Assembly: GCF_000316035.1 (NCBI RefSeq)
Contig: NZ_ANHX01000007.1
Location: forward strand, 1-64,000
From: Paenibacillus sp. PAMC 26794
GTDB taxonomy: Bacteria; Bacillota; Bacilli; Paenibacillales; Paenibacillaceae
Length of the DNA: 64,000 bases
Direction: 5' to 3'
The notes beneath the pieces are model-generated. The model ran no database searches. It worked only from the letters and a program-made list of their open reading frames with translations, and was not told the origin of the DNA. Below, in pieces: positions 23,521 through 33,439 of the stretch; within the stretch, counting starts at the first letter, position 1; each line of letters opens with the position of its first letter. The translations under genes and the position numbers were made by a program.

Positions 23521-24321
23521 ATGTTTAGTCTTAGCCTGGCAATCCCTATGCTGTTCACCATGCTGATTCATGCCGCAGATAGCTTGTCATACGCGCTCCG
23601 CCTTGGTGGTTTACGCACCCGCAGAATAGCGCTAGCCATTTCATTGGCAGGTATCTTGCTGCTGGTCTCTCGAACCTCGAATATGGCCCAGGGTCCGATG
23701 GTAGGTAATCTGGTGGATACTGCAACACGTGGAGCCAATCCACACTTTGCGGCGCAGCTACACTGGTTAATGGGTGCGGCAACAATAGGAACGGCATTAG
23801 CCATATTGTGTTTTCCAACCATGGTGAAGCTCTCATCGAGAATGGTTGTACATTTTGAAGCAGCCGGTTCCATCCCTGCGATGGTTCGCAGTATGCTGAA
23901 GCGAAGCAAGATTAGAAATGCAACGTATTACATCACCCCGCCATCCTGGAAGATGGCCAAACGATTGGTACAACATGGGATGCCAAGACGGTTAATGATG
24001 CTGAATGTAGCGGTAACCGCAATCTACACCACGGGTGTCCTGTCCAGCTTGTACGCAGCGTACCTTTACCCAGGGCAGGCTGTAGCTGCATCCCAATCGA
24101 CCGGGTTAATTAACGGAATAGCGACTATTTTGCTAACCATCCTGATTGATCCACGGATTTCCCTGCTCAGTGACCGATCATTACGTGGCGAGATCCGTTT
24201 GGATCGCATGAATCAGATTTATGGTTGCATGCTCGTATCCCGTTTATTCGGTACACTGTTGGCACAGTTGTTATTAATTCCATTTGCGTATTGGATCGGT
24301 TGGATCGTAAGTATGATGTAA
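23521..24321 (+). CDS. amj: Lipid II flippase, Amj family
   Basis: A 266-residue integral membrane protein with about six hydrophobic segments. The N-terminal signature (FTMLIHAADSLSYALRLGGLRTRRIALA, cited in parts: SLSYALRLGG, LLLVSRTSNMAQGPMVGNLVD) matches Amj (YdaH), which flips lipid II across the membrane and can substitute for MurJ in Bacillus subtilis. The length fits the family. TAAAGGAG lies upstream of ATG 23521. It is monocistronic with its own terminator. In B. subtilis amj responds to cell-envelope stress through SigM; a SigM site was not identified here. Confidence 0.75.
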   Translation: MFSLSLAIPMLFTMLIHAADSLSYALRLGGLRTRRIALAISLAGILLLVSRTSNMAQGPMVGNLVDTATRGANPHFAAQLHWLMGAATIGTALAILCFPTMVKLSSRMVVHFEAAGSIPAMVRSMLKRSKIRNATYYITPPSWKMAKRLVQHGMPRRLMMLNVAVTAIYTTGVLSSLYAAYLYPGQAVAASQSTGLINGIATILLTILIDPRISLLSDRSLRGEIRLDRMNQIYGCMLVSRLFGTLLAQLLLIPFAYWIGWIVSMM

Positions 24322-24341
24322 TTGTAATGTGCAACAAAAAG

Positions 24342-24377
24342 AGCAGCGGGATCATCATCATCCCACTGCTTTTTTTG
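24342..24377. terminator. Terminator between amj and msrAB
   Basis: AGCAGCGGGAT and ATCCCACTGCT (one mismatch) form a stem followed by seven T; A-rich on the other side, so it can serve both convergent genes. Confidence 0.85.
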
Positions 24378-24392
24378 TATTTGTATTATAAC

Positions 24393-25355
24393 TTATTGGA
24401 AAAGGACGGCGTACTCACCGTATCCTTCTTTTTGCAAGTCTTCTTTGGGTACAAAACGAAGTGCCGCAGAGTTGATGCAATAACGCATTCCACCTGCTTC
24501 GGCAGGACCATCGTTGAACAGGTGACCCAGATGGGAATCACCCTCACGACTTCTCACTTCGGTACGAATCATGAAGTGGCTGAGATCGGTTTTTTCCTTC
24601 ACGTTGTGGTCACGCAATGGACGTGTGAAGCTCGGCCAGCCGCAACCGGAATCGTATTTGTCAGTAGAACTGAATAATGGTTCGCCGGATACGATATCTA
24701 CATAGATGCCGTCACCGTGGTGATCCCAGAATTCGTTATGGAATGCAGGCTCTGTCGCGCTCTTCTGCGTAACTTCATATTGAAGCGGCGTCAGACGCTC
24801 TTTCAGCCCGTCTTTGTCCACGTTGCCAGACCAGTTGCGTTCGATGAAATCTACGCGTCCAGAACCTTTGCTGTACCGTTTGTAGTGGGCAGGGTTCTTA
24901 CGGTGGTAGCCTTGGTGATGTTCTTCCGCTTCATAGAACGGTTTGGCTGGCAAGATCGGCGTAAAGATTGGTTTGTCAAAACGCCCGCTTTGTCCCAGCT
25001 CCGCTTTGGAAGCTTCCGCAATCTGGCGCTGCTCTTCGCTGTGATAGAAGATGGCCGTCTGATAGGAAGATCCGCGGTCATGGAATTGCCCGCCTGTATC
25101 CGTAGGGTCAATCTGCTGCCAGAACAGTTCAACCAGTTTCTTATAAGGGAAGATGGCAGGGTCGAACGTAATTTGTACAGCCTCTACATGTCCTGTTGTC
25201 TCCGAGCAGACCTCTTCATATGTTGGATTCTCGGTATGTCCTCCTGTATAACCCGATACGATCTTGTGAATACCGGGCAGTTCTTCAAAGGGGGATACCA
25301 TACACCAGAAGCATCCGCCTGCAAAAGTTGCTAACTCACTTGAATGTTGTTCCAT
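24393..25355 (-). CDS. msrAB: Bifunctional methionine sulfoxide reductase MsrAB
   Basis: A 320-residue fusion. MsrA (residues ~8-160) carries AGGCFWC with Cys15 and Cys18, and the YHQ-type segment EEHHQGYH. MsrB (~175-315) carries [18 protein letters not shown] and the catalytic cysteine in [11 protein letters not shown] (about residue 293). Together they reduce both S and R epimers of methionine sulfoxide in oxidised proteins. The MsrB half lacks the two CxxC zinc pairs, as many do. GGAGTGA precedes ATG 25355. Cytoplasmic; no signal peptide. Monocistronic. Confidence 0.92.
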   Translation of the reverse strand: MEQHSSELATFAGGCFWCMVSPFEELPGIHKIVSGYTGGHTENPTYEEVCSETTGHVEAVQITFDPAIFPYKKLVELFWQQIDPTDTGGQFHDRGSSYQTAIFYHSEEQRQIAEASKAELGQSGRFDKPIFTPILPAKPFYEAEEHHQGYHRKNPAHYKRYSKGSGRVDFIERNWSGNVDKDGLKERLTPLQYEVTQKSATEPAFHNEFWDHHGDGIYVDIVSGEPLFSSTDKYDSGCGWPSFTRPLRDHNVKEKTDLSHFMIRTEVRSREGDSHLGHLFNDGPAEAGGMRYCINSAALRFVPKEDLQKEGYGEYAVLFQ

Positions 25356-25537
25356 GCTATAGTCACTCCATTTCTGATGAAGATTTAGCGCTCGTGTTCG
25401 AGCTCCAGCAATCTACTGTTTTATTGAAACTTGTTACCACAAGCATTGTGCTTGCTCTTCTATTATATCCTGAATTGGCAAGCCAACCAAGCCGCAATGA
25501 AAACAAGCTAAATCTGAATGGCTTAAGAATTCTGAAT

Positions 25538-26149
25538 TCAGGCTTTGTTGCGTGACCGAAAGCGAAATAAGAGCAATACAATGGTCATGAACACCAGATA
25601 TCCGGCAAGGATTCCCAGGCTCAGCCAGATTGAGGTTTCAGCCTGTGCACCTGCATAGGCAAATACAAAAATCGCGGGCATTTTGCCAATTGCCGTGGCG
25701 ACCATGAAGACCCAGAATGGCGTATACGTTATACCTGCGTAGATATTTACGGCCATCTGAGGCACGATCGGCAACAGTCGCATCGACATGACACCCATGA
25801 ACGGATGTGCTTCCATCCATGTGGTAAAACGATTCAAACCCCGAATACGTTCGAGGTACGATCTCGCCTGATGTCTGAAGATGGTTCTTGCTCCGCCATA
25901 AACGAGCATGGCTGCAAGTGTGGTGCCAAGCCAGCATATCCAGGCTGCCGTGGTGGTACCGTAACTGTAACCAAAGGCGATAATAACAAACTTATAAGGG
26001 ATCACAGGCACAAGAGCAAACAATGTTGCCATGGCGAGTAACAGCGGGATGGACTGATGAAGATCCGTCCAGGCCAGCAGTTCATATCTGTAAATAAACG
26101 TGACTCCTGCAAGTAAAACATATAACAGGAGCCATAACCATTTTCGCAA
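25538..26149 (-). CDS. TVP38/TMEM64 (VTT-domain) membrane protein
   Basis: A 203-residue membrane protein with about five hydrophobic segments. It has the VTT/DedA-like core: VIPYKFVIIAFGYSYG with re-entrant character, and RLLPIVPQMAVNIYAGITY, where the family's G-x-x-x-(V/I/L/M)-x-R-F-like element lies. Members are linked to membrane-lipid handling and are probably scramblase-like or proton-coupled carriers; the substrate is unknown. Start is TTG 26149, with AAAGGAGCG upstream. Monocistronic. Confidence 0.8.
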   Translation of the reverse strand: MRKWLWLLLYVLLAGVTFIYRYELLAWTDLHQSIPLLLAMATLFALVPVIPYKFVIIAFGYSYGTTTAAWICWLGTTLAAMLVYGGARTIFRHQARSYLERIRGLNRFTTWMEAHPFMGVMSMRLLPIVPQMAVNIYAGITYTPFWVFMVATAIGKMPAIFVFAYAGAQAETSIWLSLGILAGYLVFMTIVLLLFRFRSRNKA

Positions 26150-26348
26150 AATCCCAAACGCTCCTTTCAGATCAGGCAGGTCTAGTCGTGTCCCGATCTG
26201 TACTGCTATTCCTCATAAGTTTACCACGTTCGCCCATTGTCTGAACAATTCGTGCGAAGTCTGCTGCAATCACTGGCAAGTTGCTGTCCGAAGGGTTACA
26301 CTATAGGACGTGGAAATATAGAACCGAACTGAAGGTGGAATGATCATC

Positions 26349-27287
26349 ATGGAAACAACCCAACGTAAACGAGTTGCAATTATCGGCCTCGGCGATATTG
26401 CACGTAAAGTATATTTGCCGCTGTTAACAGCTCATCCGAACGTGGAGATTGTAGGCATTATGAACCGATCTCCGGAGCCGGTCAAAGCCGTTCAGGAGGC
26501 GTATCGATTAGAACGGGGAACAACGGATCTGAAAGAACTGTTGTCCTGGGACTTGGATGCGGTGTTTGTACATACAGCAACGGAAGCGCACTTTGACATT
26601 GTCATGCAATGTCTGGAACAGGGATTAGCCGTGTACGTAGACAAGCCGTTATCCTATACGATTCGGGAGTCGGAAGAGATGACTGCTTTTGCCGAGGCAC
26701 AAGGGCTGCTACTGGCAGTGGGCTTCAACCGCAGATTCGCACCGATGTACCAAAAAGCGAAAGAATGGATGCAGGGTGGAAAAGGCTTCGAGTCCCTGAC
26801 AGTGACCAAACATCGTACAGGCACTCAGGATCGTCCTGCGGCAGAAACCATCTATGATGATCTCATCCATATGCTGGATCTGGTGTTGTGGTACTCGGAT
26901 CATAATGTGGAGTTGCTTCATCAATGGATTCGGAAGAATGATCTGGACAGACTGCTGCATGCAACCGGAACGGCCAAGCTGGGCAGAACAGCCTACGGTC
27001 GATTTGATATGGTGCGTGAAGCTGGGGCAGATCTGGAGAAGATCGAATTGCATGGTGGTGGACGATCTGTTGAAGTGGTGAACATGGACACGATCAGCTG
27101 CATGGAACAGGGGAGTCTGGAAACCAAAGAAACGTTCGGGAGCTGGGACACCGTGTTAGCACGCAGAGGTTTTAGCGGAGCAGTTGACAATTTCCTGGTT
27201 TGTCTGGACTCACCTGATGATTGCCTGATCAGTGCAAGTCTTGTCATGGACAGTCATGAACTGGCGGAACAATTGATTCGCAAATAA
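26349..27287 (+). CDS. Gfo/Idh/MocA-family NAD(P)-dependent oxidoreductase
   Basis: A 312-residue enzyme. The Rossmann fold starts VAIIGLGDIARKVYLPLL. The family's EKP-type segment appears as YVDKPLSYT (about residue 100) and the substrate side has DDLIHMLDLVLW. Substrates in this family are sugars, inositols or their derivatives; which one is not visible. Start ATG 26349 gives GGTGGA nine bases upstream; ATG 26340 is alternative. A small gene follows after 32 bases, probably in the same transcript. Confidence 0.82.
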   Translation: METTQRKRVAIIGLGDIARKVYLPLLTAHPNVEIVGIMNRSPEPVKAVQEAYRLERGTTDLKELLSWDLDAVFVHTATEAHFDIVMQCLEQGLAVYVDKPLSYTIRESEEMTAFAEAQGLLLAVGFNRRFAPMYQKAKEWMQGGKGFESLTVTKHRTGTQDRPAAETIYDDLIHMLDLVLWYSDHNVELLHQWIRKNDLDRLLHATGTAKLGRTAYGRFDMVREAGADLEKIELHGGGRSVEVVNMDTISCMEQGSLETKETFGSWDTVLARRGFSGAVDNFLVCLDSPDDCLISASLVMDSHELAEQLIRK

Positions 27288-27319
27288 TTGCAGAATACAC
27301 ATACGGAGGAATACAATTC

Positions 27320-27634
27320 ATGGATGAATATGAAAAGGAACGTAATAAACAGATCGAGGAAACTGTTATTGAAACTTATAAACAGGAAGAAGAGATGATG
27401 ATCCTCGTATTTGCCCAGTGGTGTGTCAATAATGGTTTGGACCCGGAAGAGATGTACCGGCAAGCCTACCCGGATCAGCAGAGCAACGAGCGTTTGCAGC
27501 AGGTGCAGAAGCTGATTGTATCCAAGGAGGAAGCCGGTGAGATCCCGGATGATACGGTACTTGGCGTGTTGTCCATGTTTGGCAATGAAGATCTGGCGAT
27601 GGTTGTATCCGAGGCGATAGCCGCGCGCAAATAA
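27320..27634 (+). CDS. Small acidic helical protein, unknown function
   Basis: A 104-residue, mainly helical and acidic protein (MDEYEKERNKQIEETV, YKQEEEMMILVFAQWCVNNG, then a Gln/Glu-rich helix). No domain is recognised. CGGAGGAA precedes ATG 27320. It follows the oxidoreductase gene by 32 bases and converges on the AraC regulator gene with no obvious strong terminator between them. Confidence 0.6.
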   Translation: MDEYEKERNKQIEETVIETYKQEEEMMILVFAQWCVNNGLDPEEMYRQAYPDQQSNERLQQVQKLIVSKEEAGEIPDDTVLGVLSMFGNEDLAMVVSEAIAARK

Positions 27635-27659
27635 GTTCAACTTACGTATACTGGTATGA

Positions 27660-28478
27660 TTACATCTGTTCCCGGTGAATGACGCGGAATTCCTTCGGAG
27701 ACATGCCGAACCGGGAACGGAATACCCGATGAAAATAGGTATAGTTATTAAAGCCGGAAGACTCAGACACTTGCTCCAGGGTCATTGGACTGAAAATAAT
27801 CCGTTCCCTGGCCATGTTCAGCCGTACGTCAAGCGTGTATTGCATGATGCTTTTGCCAAACGCTTCTTTGAAGAGATGAACACCACGTGAGACACTGATG
27901 CCAATATGTGTTGCCACATCATCCAGCTTGAATAAAGAGGAAGCGTTCTCTTCAATGTAGTTTTTGATCTCATAAGCCACATAATTGGTGTTGGTTATCG
28001 TTGGATGCTCCGCGAGCAGACGATCCACTTCGAGACATAAAATTCGCATATAATAACTTGAAATTTCCGGATAAGGATTGGAGATGCGGCGTTGCTCCAG
28101 TACGAGCTGTCGAAACAGGACCAAGAGGCTTTCTGTCAGTTCGACTTTAATTCGGGTCGGCCGTTTGTGACGCTTCCACCACTCATCCACCCAGGAACCA
28201 TTAAAGAAGATGTGATAGTCGCCACTCTCCACCAGTCGTTCTCCCATCGGATTGGTTTCATTGTCTATTCTCAGCTCATAGGGCTCGTCAGGATCAAAAA
28301 GAAGCAGATCGCCCGCATCCACCAGGGACATGTCCCCGTCAATACGTGCACGGCAACGTCCGTCTGTTTGCAGTCTTAACAGGTAGTTCTTCACACCTTC
28401 AGGCTGCACCATAGCGTAGGGTTTACGATGAAATGAAAAGCCTGCTGTAAGAACTTGGCAGGATTGATCTGTCGGCAT
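27660..28478 (-). CDS. AraC-family transcriptional regulator
   Basis: A 272-residue protein: N-terminal cupin-like sensor (residues ~20-120, with DAGDLLLFDPDEPYEL) and C-terminal double helix-turn-helix (LDDVATHIGISVSRGVHLF and FNNYTYFHRVFRSRFGMSP). It is transcribed away from the sugar-catabolism genes starting at 28669 and is their likely activator, by position. The start is ATG 28478, seven bases after AAGGAG; another ATG six bases earlier is too close. The effector is probably a sugar but is unknown. Confidence 0.85.
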   Translation of the reverse strand: MPTDQSCQVLTAGFSFHRKPYAMVQPEGVKNYLLRLQTDGRCRARIDGDMSLVDAGDLLLFDPDEPYELRIDNETNPMGERLVESGDYHIFFNGSWVDEWWKRHKRPTRIKVELTESLLVLFRQLVLEQRRISNPYPEISSYYMRILCLEVDRLLAEHPTITNTNYVAYEIKNYIEENASSLFKLDDVATHIGISVSRGVHLFKEAFGKSIMQYTLDVRLNMARERIIFSPMTLEQVSESSGFNNYTYFHRVFRSRFGMSPKEFRVIHREQM

Positions 28479-28668
28479 GGGCATACTCCTTGCAATTTGA
28501 AAATTATGACCAGATAGTTCATGTTTCAATCATATTATTCATTTTAATTGAAGCTGAAACGGAATACCATAGTATTAGATTTAAGGAACAGGAAACATCC
28601 AACAAAACATATGTATCTCAACCATTCAAACGCGGATTTTCACCATGCGTAAGGAGATGAACGTCACA

Positions 28669-29781
28669 GTGGAGAAAATGAAAGCAGGCATCATCGGGTG
28701 TGGTAACATCAGCTCCATCTACTTGGAAAATCTCAAAAACAACCCGGTCATTGAAGTCGTGGCTGTTGCGGATTTGATTCGTGAACGCGCTCAGGAACGG
28801 GCAGATGAATTTAATATCGCAAACGTTTACAATGTAGATGAGTTGCTGCAAAATAACGAAATTGAACTTGTGTTGAACCTTACGGTTCCTGGCAGTCATG
28901 CCATGACCGATCTGGCCGCACTCGAAGCAGGCAAACATGTGTATGCCGAGAAGCCGCTGGCAATTTCTCTTGAGGATGGTCGCAAGGTTGTTGAGCTGGC
29001 TGAGGAAAAGGGATTGTATGTTGGTTCTGCACCGGATACCTTCCTTGGTTCAGGCATAAAGACAGCTCGTAAAGCCATTGAGGATGGGCTGATTGGCAAG
29101 CCGGTTGCAGCGACTTCATTCTTCATGGGTGGAGGACCAGAAGCTTGGCATCCTAATCCGGAGTTCTTTTATGTTGCAGGTGGCGGACCGATGTTTGATA
29201 TGGGACCTTACTATCTGACCGCTCTGATTACGCTGCTTGGACCGATACGCAGAATCAGCGCCTCGGCTGGAATACAGATTGCAGATCGCAAGATTGGCTC
29301 TGGGCCAAAGGAAGGTACAGCACTGCAAGTAGAGACGCCTACCCACTTGGCAGGAACCATTGATTTTGCAGAAGGTGCCATTGCAACCATGATCACAAGT
29401 TTCGATATTCGCGGAGCTTCGGATCTGCCACGTATTGAAATCTATGGTACAGAAGGTACGCTTAGTGTACCGGACCCCAATTATTTTAACGGGGAAGTGA
29501 AGGTTCGCAGATACGGTCAAGACACTTGGGAGACGGTCAAACCAGTCTTCGAAAGTGGACAAAACGAACGAGGCATCGGCGTAACGGAAATGGTTGAATC
29601 CATTCGTGCCGGACGGGAACACAAGGCCAGTGGCAAGCTTGCTTATCACGTACTGGAAGCCATGCACTCATTCCAGCGTTCTTCACTTGAAGGCAAGCAC
29701 ATACATCTGGAGAGCAGCTATGATTCTTTTGCAGTAACTCGCACAGTTCAAACTGAGATTGAAACCGTGGAATCCCACTAG
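28669..29781 (+). CDS. Gfo/Idh/MocA-family oxidoreductase of a sugar-catabolism run
   Basis: About 370 residues. The Rossmann segment is AGIIGCGNISSIYLENL, with the EKPLA motif (YAEKPLAISLEDG) and a C-terminal sheet domain including GGPMFDMGPYYLTALI, which holds the usual histidine-region replacement seen in some members. Start is uncertain: GTG 28669 (12 bases after AAGGAG), ATG 28678, or ATG 28645. The next genes are a sugar isomerase/epimerase-like protein (29983) and a ThuA-like protein (30976); this trio is common in loci that oxidise and cleave disaccharides or keto-glycosides. Confidence 0.82.
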   Translation: MEKMKAGIIGCGNISSIYLENLKNNPVIEVVAVADLIRERAQERADEFNIANVYNVDELLQNNEIELVLNLTVPGSHAMTDLAALEAGKHVYAEKPLAISLEDGRKVVELAEEKGLYVGSAPDTFLGSGIKTARKAIEDGLIGKPVAATSFFMGGGPEAWHPNPEFFYVAGGGPMFDMGPYYLTALITLLGPIRRISASAGIQIADRKIGSGPKEGTALQVETPTHLAGTIDFAEGAIATMITSFDIRGASDLPRIEIYGTEGTLSVPDPNYFNGEVKVRRYGQDTWETVKPVFESGQNERGIGVTEMVESIRAGREHKASGKLAYHVLEAMHSFQRSSLEGKHIHLESSYDSFAVTRTVQTEIETVESH

Positions 29782-29982
29782 TCTGAGTAACAAGTGTTCG
29801 AAGCTTGATGCTCTTACGAGTGAAGCAGAATAACCAGTATTCTTACGTTCAATTTCAGGATAGAAACACTCTCGATTTTCCACACTAATCAAACAGGCAT
29901 GTGATCTGAACGGTAATGGTATACAGTTCAATATTCATGAATTCAGCAATCATACGATATCTAATCCAGGGAGGAATCGCAC

Positions 29983-30951
29983 TTGAAACTCGGCGTATTT
30001 TTGGTACTATTCGGAGGACGTAAATTGGAGGATGCTCTTGATTATGTAGCATCCAAGGGATTAAAAGCAGTAGAGATCGGAACAGGCGGACATCCAGGCA
30101 ATGCACATTGTAAGCCAGATGAGTTGTTAAGCAATCCTACAGCATTGAAAAACTTTAAAAATGCAGTGGAATCACGCGGTTTGACGATCAGTGCACTCAG
30201 CTGTCACGGTAACCCGCTACATCCGCAAAAGGATATTGCCAAAGGATTTCACGATGATTTTGTTAAATCGGTAGAACTGGCTGAGAAGCTGGAAGTACCT
30301 GTAGTGAATACATTCTCCGGTTGTCCGGGAGACCATGAGGATGCCAAATATCCGAACTGGCCTGTTGCACCATGGCCAAATGACTTCCAGGAGATCCTGA
30401 AGTGGCAGTGGGAGAACAAAGTTATCCCTTACTGGACAGAGTGGGGTAAATTTGCAGCAGATCGTAACGTAAAAGTTGGATTGGAACTGCACGGTGGATT
30501 CTCCGTTCATACTCCAGCAACGTTGCTGAGACTGCGTGAAGCAGCAGGTGAAGTGATCGGAGCCAATCTGGACCCAAGTCACATGTGGTGGCAAGGTATT
30601 GATCCGGTTCAGGCAATTCACATCTTGGGACGTGAAGGAGCCATCCATCACTTCCACGCAAAAGATACAACGATTGATCCGGTAAACGTGAACAAACACG
30701 GTGTAACGGATATGCAGGACTATACCAATATGCTGGATCGGGCTTGGCAGTTCCGCTCGGTCGGTTATGGACATGATAACAAGACATGGGCAGACATTAT
30801 GAGTGCCTTGCGTCTGGTCGGATATGATTATGTAGTAAGTATTGAGCACGAAGACGGTCTGATGTCGGTTGAAGAAGGATTCTCTAAAGCTGTGCAAAAT
30901 CTCCAGCAAGTATTGATTGAAGAACCGCTGGGCGATATGTGGTGGGTTTAG
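29983..30951 (+). CDS. Sugar phosphate isomerase/epimerase family (xylose-isomerase-like TIM barrel)
   Basis: A 322-residue TIM-barrel protein. Metal-binding and substrate residues are seen in VGLELHGGFSVHTP, GANLDPSHMWWQG, HFHAKDTTID and SIEHEDGLM (Glu, Asp, His, Glu set). Such enzymes isomerise, epimerise or dehydrate sugars and keto-sugars with a divalent metal. The start is TTG 29983, preceded by GGGAGGAA with eight-base spacing. It follows the oxidoreductase after 201 bases, in which I see no terminator or other gene, and precedes the ThuA-like gene by 24. Confidence 0.85.
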   Translation: MKLGVFLVLFGGRKLEDALDYVASKGLKAVEIGTGGHPGNAHCKPDELLSNPTALKNFKNAVESRGLTISALSCHGNPLHPQKDIAKGFHDDFVKSVELAEKLEVPVVNTFSGCPGDHEDAKYPNWPVAPWPNDFQEILKWQWENKVIPYWTEWGKFAADRNVKVGLELHGGFSVHTPATLLRLREAAGEVIGANLDPSHMWWQGIDPVQAIHILGREGAIHHFHAKDTTIDPVNVNKHGVTDMQDYTNMLDRAWQFRSVGYGHDNKTWADIMSALRLVGYDYVVSIEHEDGLMSVEEGFSKAVQNLQQVLIEEPLGDMWWV

Positions 30952-30975
30952 AGCTACACTAGGGGGAAATTGAAT

Positions 30976-31704
30976 ATGATCAACGTCACCATTTGGAATG
31001 AATTTGTCCATGAGAAAATTCACGATGAAGTAAGGGAAGTCTACCCGGATGGTCTGCATCGAGCACTGGCTGACGGACTTGGCGGCGAAGGCTTTGCTAT
31101 TCGTACAGCTACACTGGATCAGCCTGAACACGGATTAAGTGATGAAGTGCTGAATTCCACAGATGTGCTTATATGGTGGGGACATATGGCACATGATCGC
31201 GTAAGCGATGAGATCTCACAGAAGGTCGCGCAGCGAGTGCTGAACGGGATGGGAATGATTGTGCTCCATTCAGGTCATTTCTCCAAACCATTCAAAGCGC
31301 TGATGGGAACCAGCTGCGATCTGAAGTGGCGTGTAGCTGACGAGCAGGAAATTGTATGGTGTGTTAACCCATCTCATCCGATTGCGGATGGCATCGAAGG
31401 CAAGATTGTATTGGAAAAAGAAGAGATGTACGGCGAATTCTTCGATATTCCAGTACCGGATGAACTGGTGTTTGTGAGCAACTTCCAGGGTGGAGAAGTA
31501 TTCCGGAGTGGATGCACGTTCCGGCGTGGTGAAGGTAAAATCTTTTATTTCCGACCAGGTCATGAGACGTATCCGACCTATTACAAACCGGAAATATTGA
31601 GAGTGATCAGCAACGCAGTGAAATGGGCATATCCTGCCCGCAGCTTTAAGCCGGAATTTGGCAAGAGTGAACCTGTAAGACCATTTGGTGGCGTGCTGGT
31701 TTAA
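30976..31704 (+). CDS. ThuA-domain protein
   Basis: A 242-residue protein of the ThuA (trehalose utilisation) family, a class I glutamine-amidotransferase-like fold. It has [21 protein letters not shown] at the start (quoted in part), [29 protein letters not shown] and a C-terminal [13 protein letters not shown]. ThuA proteins accompany Gfo/Idh dehydrogenases and isomerases in uptake and oxidation of trehalose-like or other disaccharides. ATG 30976 has AGGGGGA upstream. Last gene of the run. Confidence 0.85.
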   Translation: MINVTIWNEFVHEKIHDEVREVYPDGLHRALADGLGGEGFAIRTATLDQPEHGLSDEVLNSTDVLIWWGHMAHDRVSDEISQKVAQRVLNGMGMIVLHSGHFSKPFKALMGTSCDLKWRVADEQEIVWCVNPSHPIADGIEGKIVLEKEEMYGEFFDIPVPDELVFVSNFQGGEVFRSGCTFRRGEGKIFYFRPGHETYPTYYKPEILRVISNAVKWAYPARSFKPEFGKSEPVRPFGGVLV

Positions 31705-31745
31705 TTTACTAATTGCTTCGTGAAAGATATATAAGTTTAACTAAC

Positions 31746-31895
31746 ATTTACACATTAACGGAGAGGGCAGAAATAACTTGAAGAAGCGGAGCGTGCGCCT
31801 TTATCCCCGGATTTTCCCTTTTAGAAGGGAATTAAAAAAATCTGGGGATAACAGCGATCGGAAAGTTGTTCTGACGTCGGAGTGGTAGTGTAAAT
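31746..31895 (+). repeat. Structured dispersed repeat, copy 2
   Basis: Outer arms ATTTACAC (31746-31753) and GTGTAAAT (31888-31895); middle arms CAGAAATAACTT and AAGTTGTTCTG; inner arms TTATCCCCGGATTTT (31801-31815) and AAAATCTGGGGATAA (31837-31851), with an inner CCC/GGG. The GCGATCG box follows. The layout is the same as in copy 3, with pair-preserving differences in the outer arms. Confidence 0.7.
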
Positions 31896-31933
31896 ATGCT
31901 TTAGTTGAACTTATACAGATAATGTATACGAAG

Positions 31934-31980
31934 GAACCCTTCTGCAAGTCAATGATGACTGTGGCAGTTGGGTTCTTTTT
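31934..31980 (+). terminator. Terminator after the sugar-catabolism run and repeat
   Basis: GAACCC (31934-31939) pairs with GGGTTC (31970-31975), with an inner CTGC/GCAG, followed by TTTTT. The gap from here to 32196 holds only the promoter region of the next gene (TATTAT and TATACT elements near 32130-32150). Confidence 0.65.
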
Positions 31981-32196
31981 GGGTAAGATAGTAGTACGGG
32001 GAAGTTATACGATATTTCCCATGGTTACGACGCAGCGTGTAATGTATACTGGGATGTATAATCCATTTTGGATGTTATGCTTCTAAATTTTAAACTTTTT
32101 AGTTGCAGGCGTTTTCTTTGAAGCTTAAATATGTTATTATGAAATATACTAACAAAATGTAAGTTGATTTGAGTGATCTCTAAAGAGGTGATTAAT

Positions 32197-32514
32197 GTGG
32201 AAGGTCAAGAATTGCGGATGTGTCCGCGTTTTGAGACGGCGTTTTCTTTTTTGGGCAAGCGCTGGAATGGTTTAATTATTCAAACGTTGATGAGTGGTTC
32301 GAAGCGATTCAAGGATATCTCCAATCTCATTCCATCCATGAGTGATAAGATGTTATCCGAACGGATGAAAGATCTGGAGAGTGAAGGTATTCTGGTTCGT
32401 CACGTCTATCCCGAGACGCCGGTCCGTATTGAATATGAGCTGACGGATAAAGGTAGAGCGCTCCAGCCTGTCATGAATCAAATTCAAGACTGGGCTGAGC
32501 AGTGGGTTGACTAA
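32197..32514 (+). CDS. HxlR/YodB-like redox-sensing repressor
   Basis: A 105-residue winged-helix protein closely resembling Bacillus YodB. It has MCPRFETAFSFLGKRWNGLI with the single N-terminal cysteine that senses quinones and disulfide stress, then SDKMLSERMKDLE (recognition region) and YELTDKGRAL. Start GTG 32197 has GAGGTG six bases upstream; an earlier in-frame GTG lacks one. YodB represses oxidoreductase and azoreductase genes; the target here is unknown because no such gene is adjacent. Specific orthology (YodB versus CatR) is not certain. Confidence 0.8.
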   Translation: MEGQELRMCPRFETAFSFLGKRWNGLIIQTLMSGSKRFKDISNLIPSMSDKMLSERMKDLESEGILVRHVYPETPVRIEYELTDKGRALQPVMNQIQDWAEQWVD

Positions 32515-32556
32515 CGTATAAGCATATCACCCACTTTCGTTGCATGAATGACATAG

Positions 32557-32590
32557 ACTCCTGATTTCCGTGGAAATCAGGAGTTTTTGT
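32557..32590 (+). terminator. Strong terminator
   Basis: ACTCCTGATTTCC and GGAAATCAGGAGT form a perfect 13-bp stem with a two-base loop, followed by TTTTTG. Confidence 0.85.
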
Positions 32591-32707
32591 CTTAATTATT
32601 AGGTGGATCGGCGTTTTTCTCTTAGGCTATGCACATGTTGTCATGAGTTGTAGTATAATCTATAGAAAATGGCCACAGACGGCCGGAGCGAAGGAGGCCC
32701 ACTTGTC

Positions 32708-33439
32708 ATGAGAGAAGAAAGCTTATCCCGTGAAGTACGCTACGGCAAAAAAGATATTGCGGAACTTGAGAGCGCATCCATTCAGGTACATCTAATCTAC
32801 AAAAAAGCTGCGGAGTTGTTTAAGCGCACAGCATATTCGCGTTCGGTTAAAGATGATTTTGCCGAAGTAAATACGCATTCTGTGAACAGCGATGGTCCGA
32901 AATTAGCTCCGGCGGTGCTGCAAAAATGGATTCAAACGTCCAGGGGCTGGAAGTGTATCGGATGTGAGCTGGGACAACCTGATTCAACGATGTCTCAGAT
33001 GGAAGAAACCATCCATGGAAAGCAATTGGTTCTGGATGTGGGAGAAGGTCGATTGGTTCAGGCAGAAATGCTGATTCAGGCGGTTGTTTGGTCTCAATAT
33101 GAGAAGATTCGAATGTTTGCACCATGGCTTGGTGATGAACCCTTTTATAGCGTTCAGGAACTGGATGTCATTGCCCGTTATATTGTGCCTACCTATTTCT
33201 CGGAACGGCCTTTGCATGAGCAAGGGAAGGTATTCAAGGTACATCAACAATATGGGCAGATTCCGTTGTATCAGGAGTATGTAGACGCACCTCCATGTTG
33301 CGTGCAGGTGGACGGTGGATTGCTTGAAGGGCGATTGCTGACAGGTGTATATGTATCTGAGGAGCAGTTCTTCGGGCTTAATCCATATCTGAAAGATGGA
33401 GATGGAGGACGGACATACATGCAGGCTAGTGTCCAATGA
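32708..33439 (+). CDS. Uncharacterised protein with central cysteine pair
   Basis: A 243-residue protein, not recognised. The N-terminal third is charged and helical. The centre has GWKCIGCELGQPDS, a C-x2-C that could bind a metal, and a second cysteine pair lies in DAPPCCVQVDGG. The C-terminal half contains FAPWLGDEPFYSVQELD. No signal peptide or membrane segment. ATG 32708 is 10 bases after AAGGAGG; an earlier ATG (32669) lacks a site. Stands alone between two terminators. Confidence 0.6.
   Translation: MREESLSREVRYGKKDIAELESASIQVHLIYKKAAELFKRTAYSRSVKDDFAEVNTHSVNSDGPKLAPAVLQKWIQTSRGWKCIGCELGQPDSTMSQMEETIHGKQLVLDVGEGRLVQAEMLIQAVVWSQYEKIRMFAPWLGDEPFYSVQELDVIARYIVPTYFSERPLHEQGKVFKVHQQYGQIPLYQEYVDAPPCCVQVDGGLLEGRLLTGVYVSEEQFFGLNPYLKDGDGGRTYMQASVQ

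Noticed and set aside
30217..31131. 304-codon minus-strand frame
   Set aside because: Antisense to the isomerase-like and ThuA-like genes; composition is that of a shadow frame.
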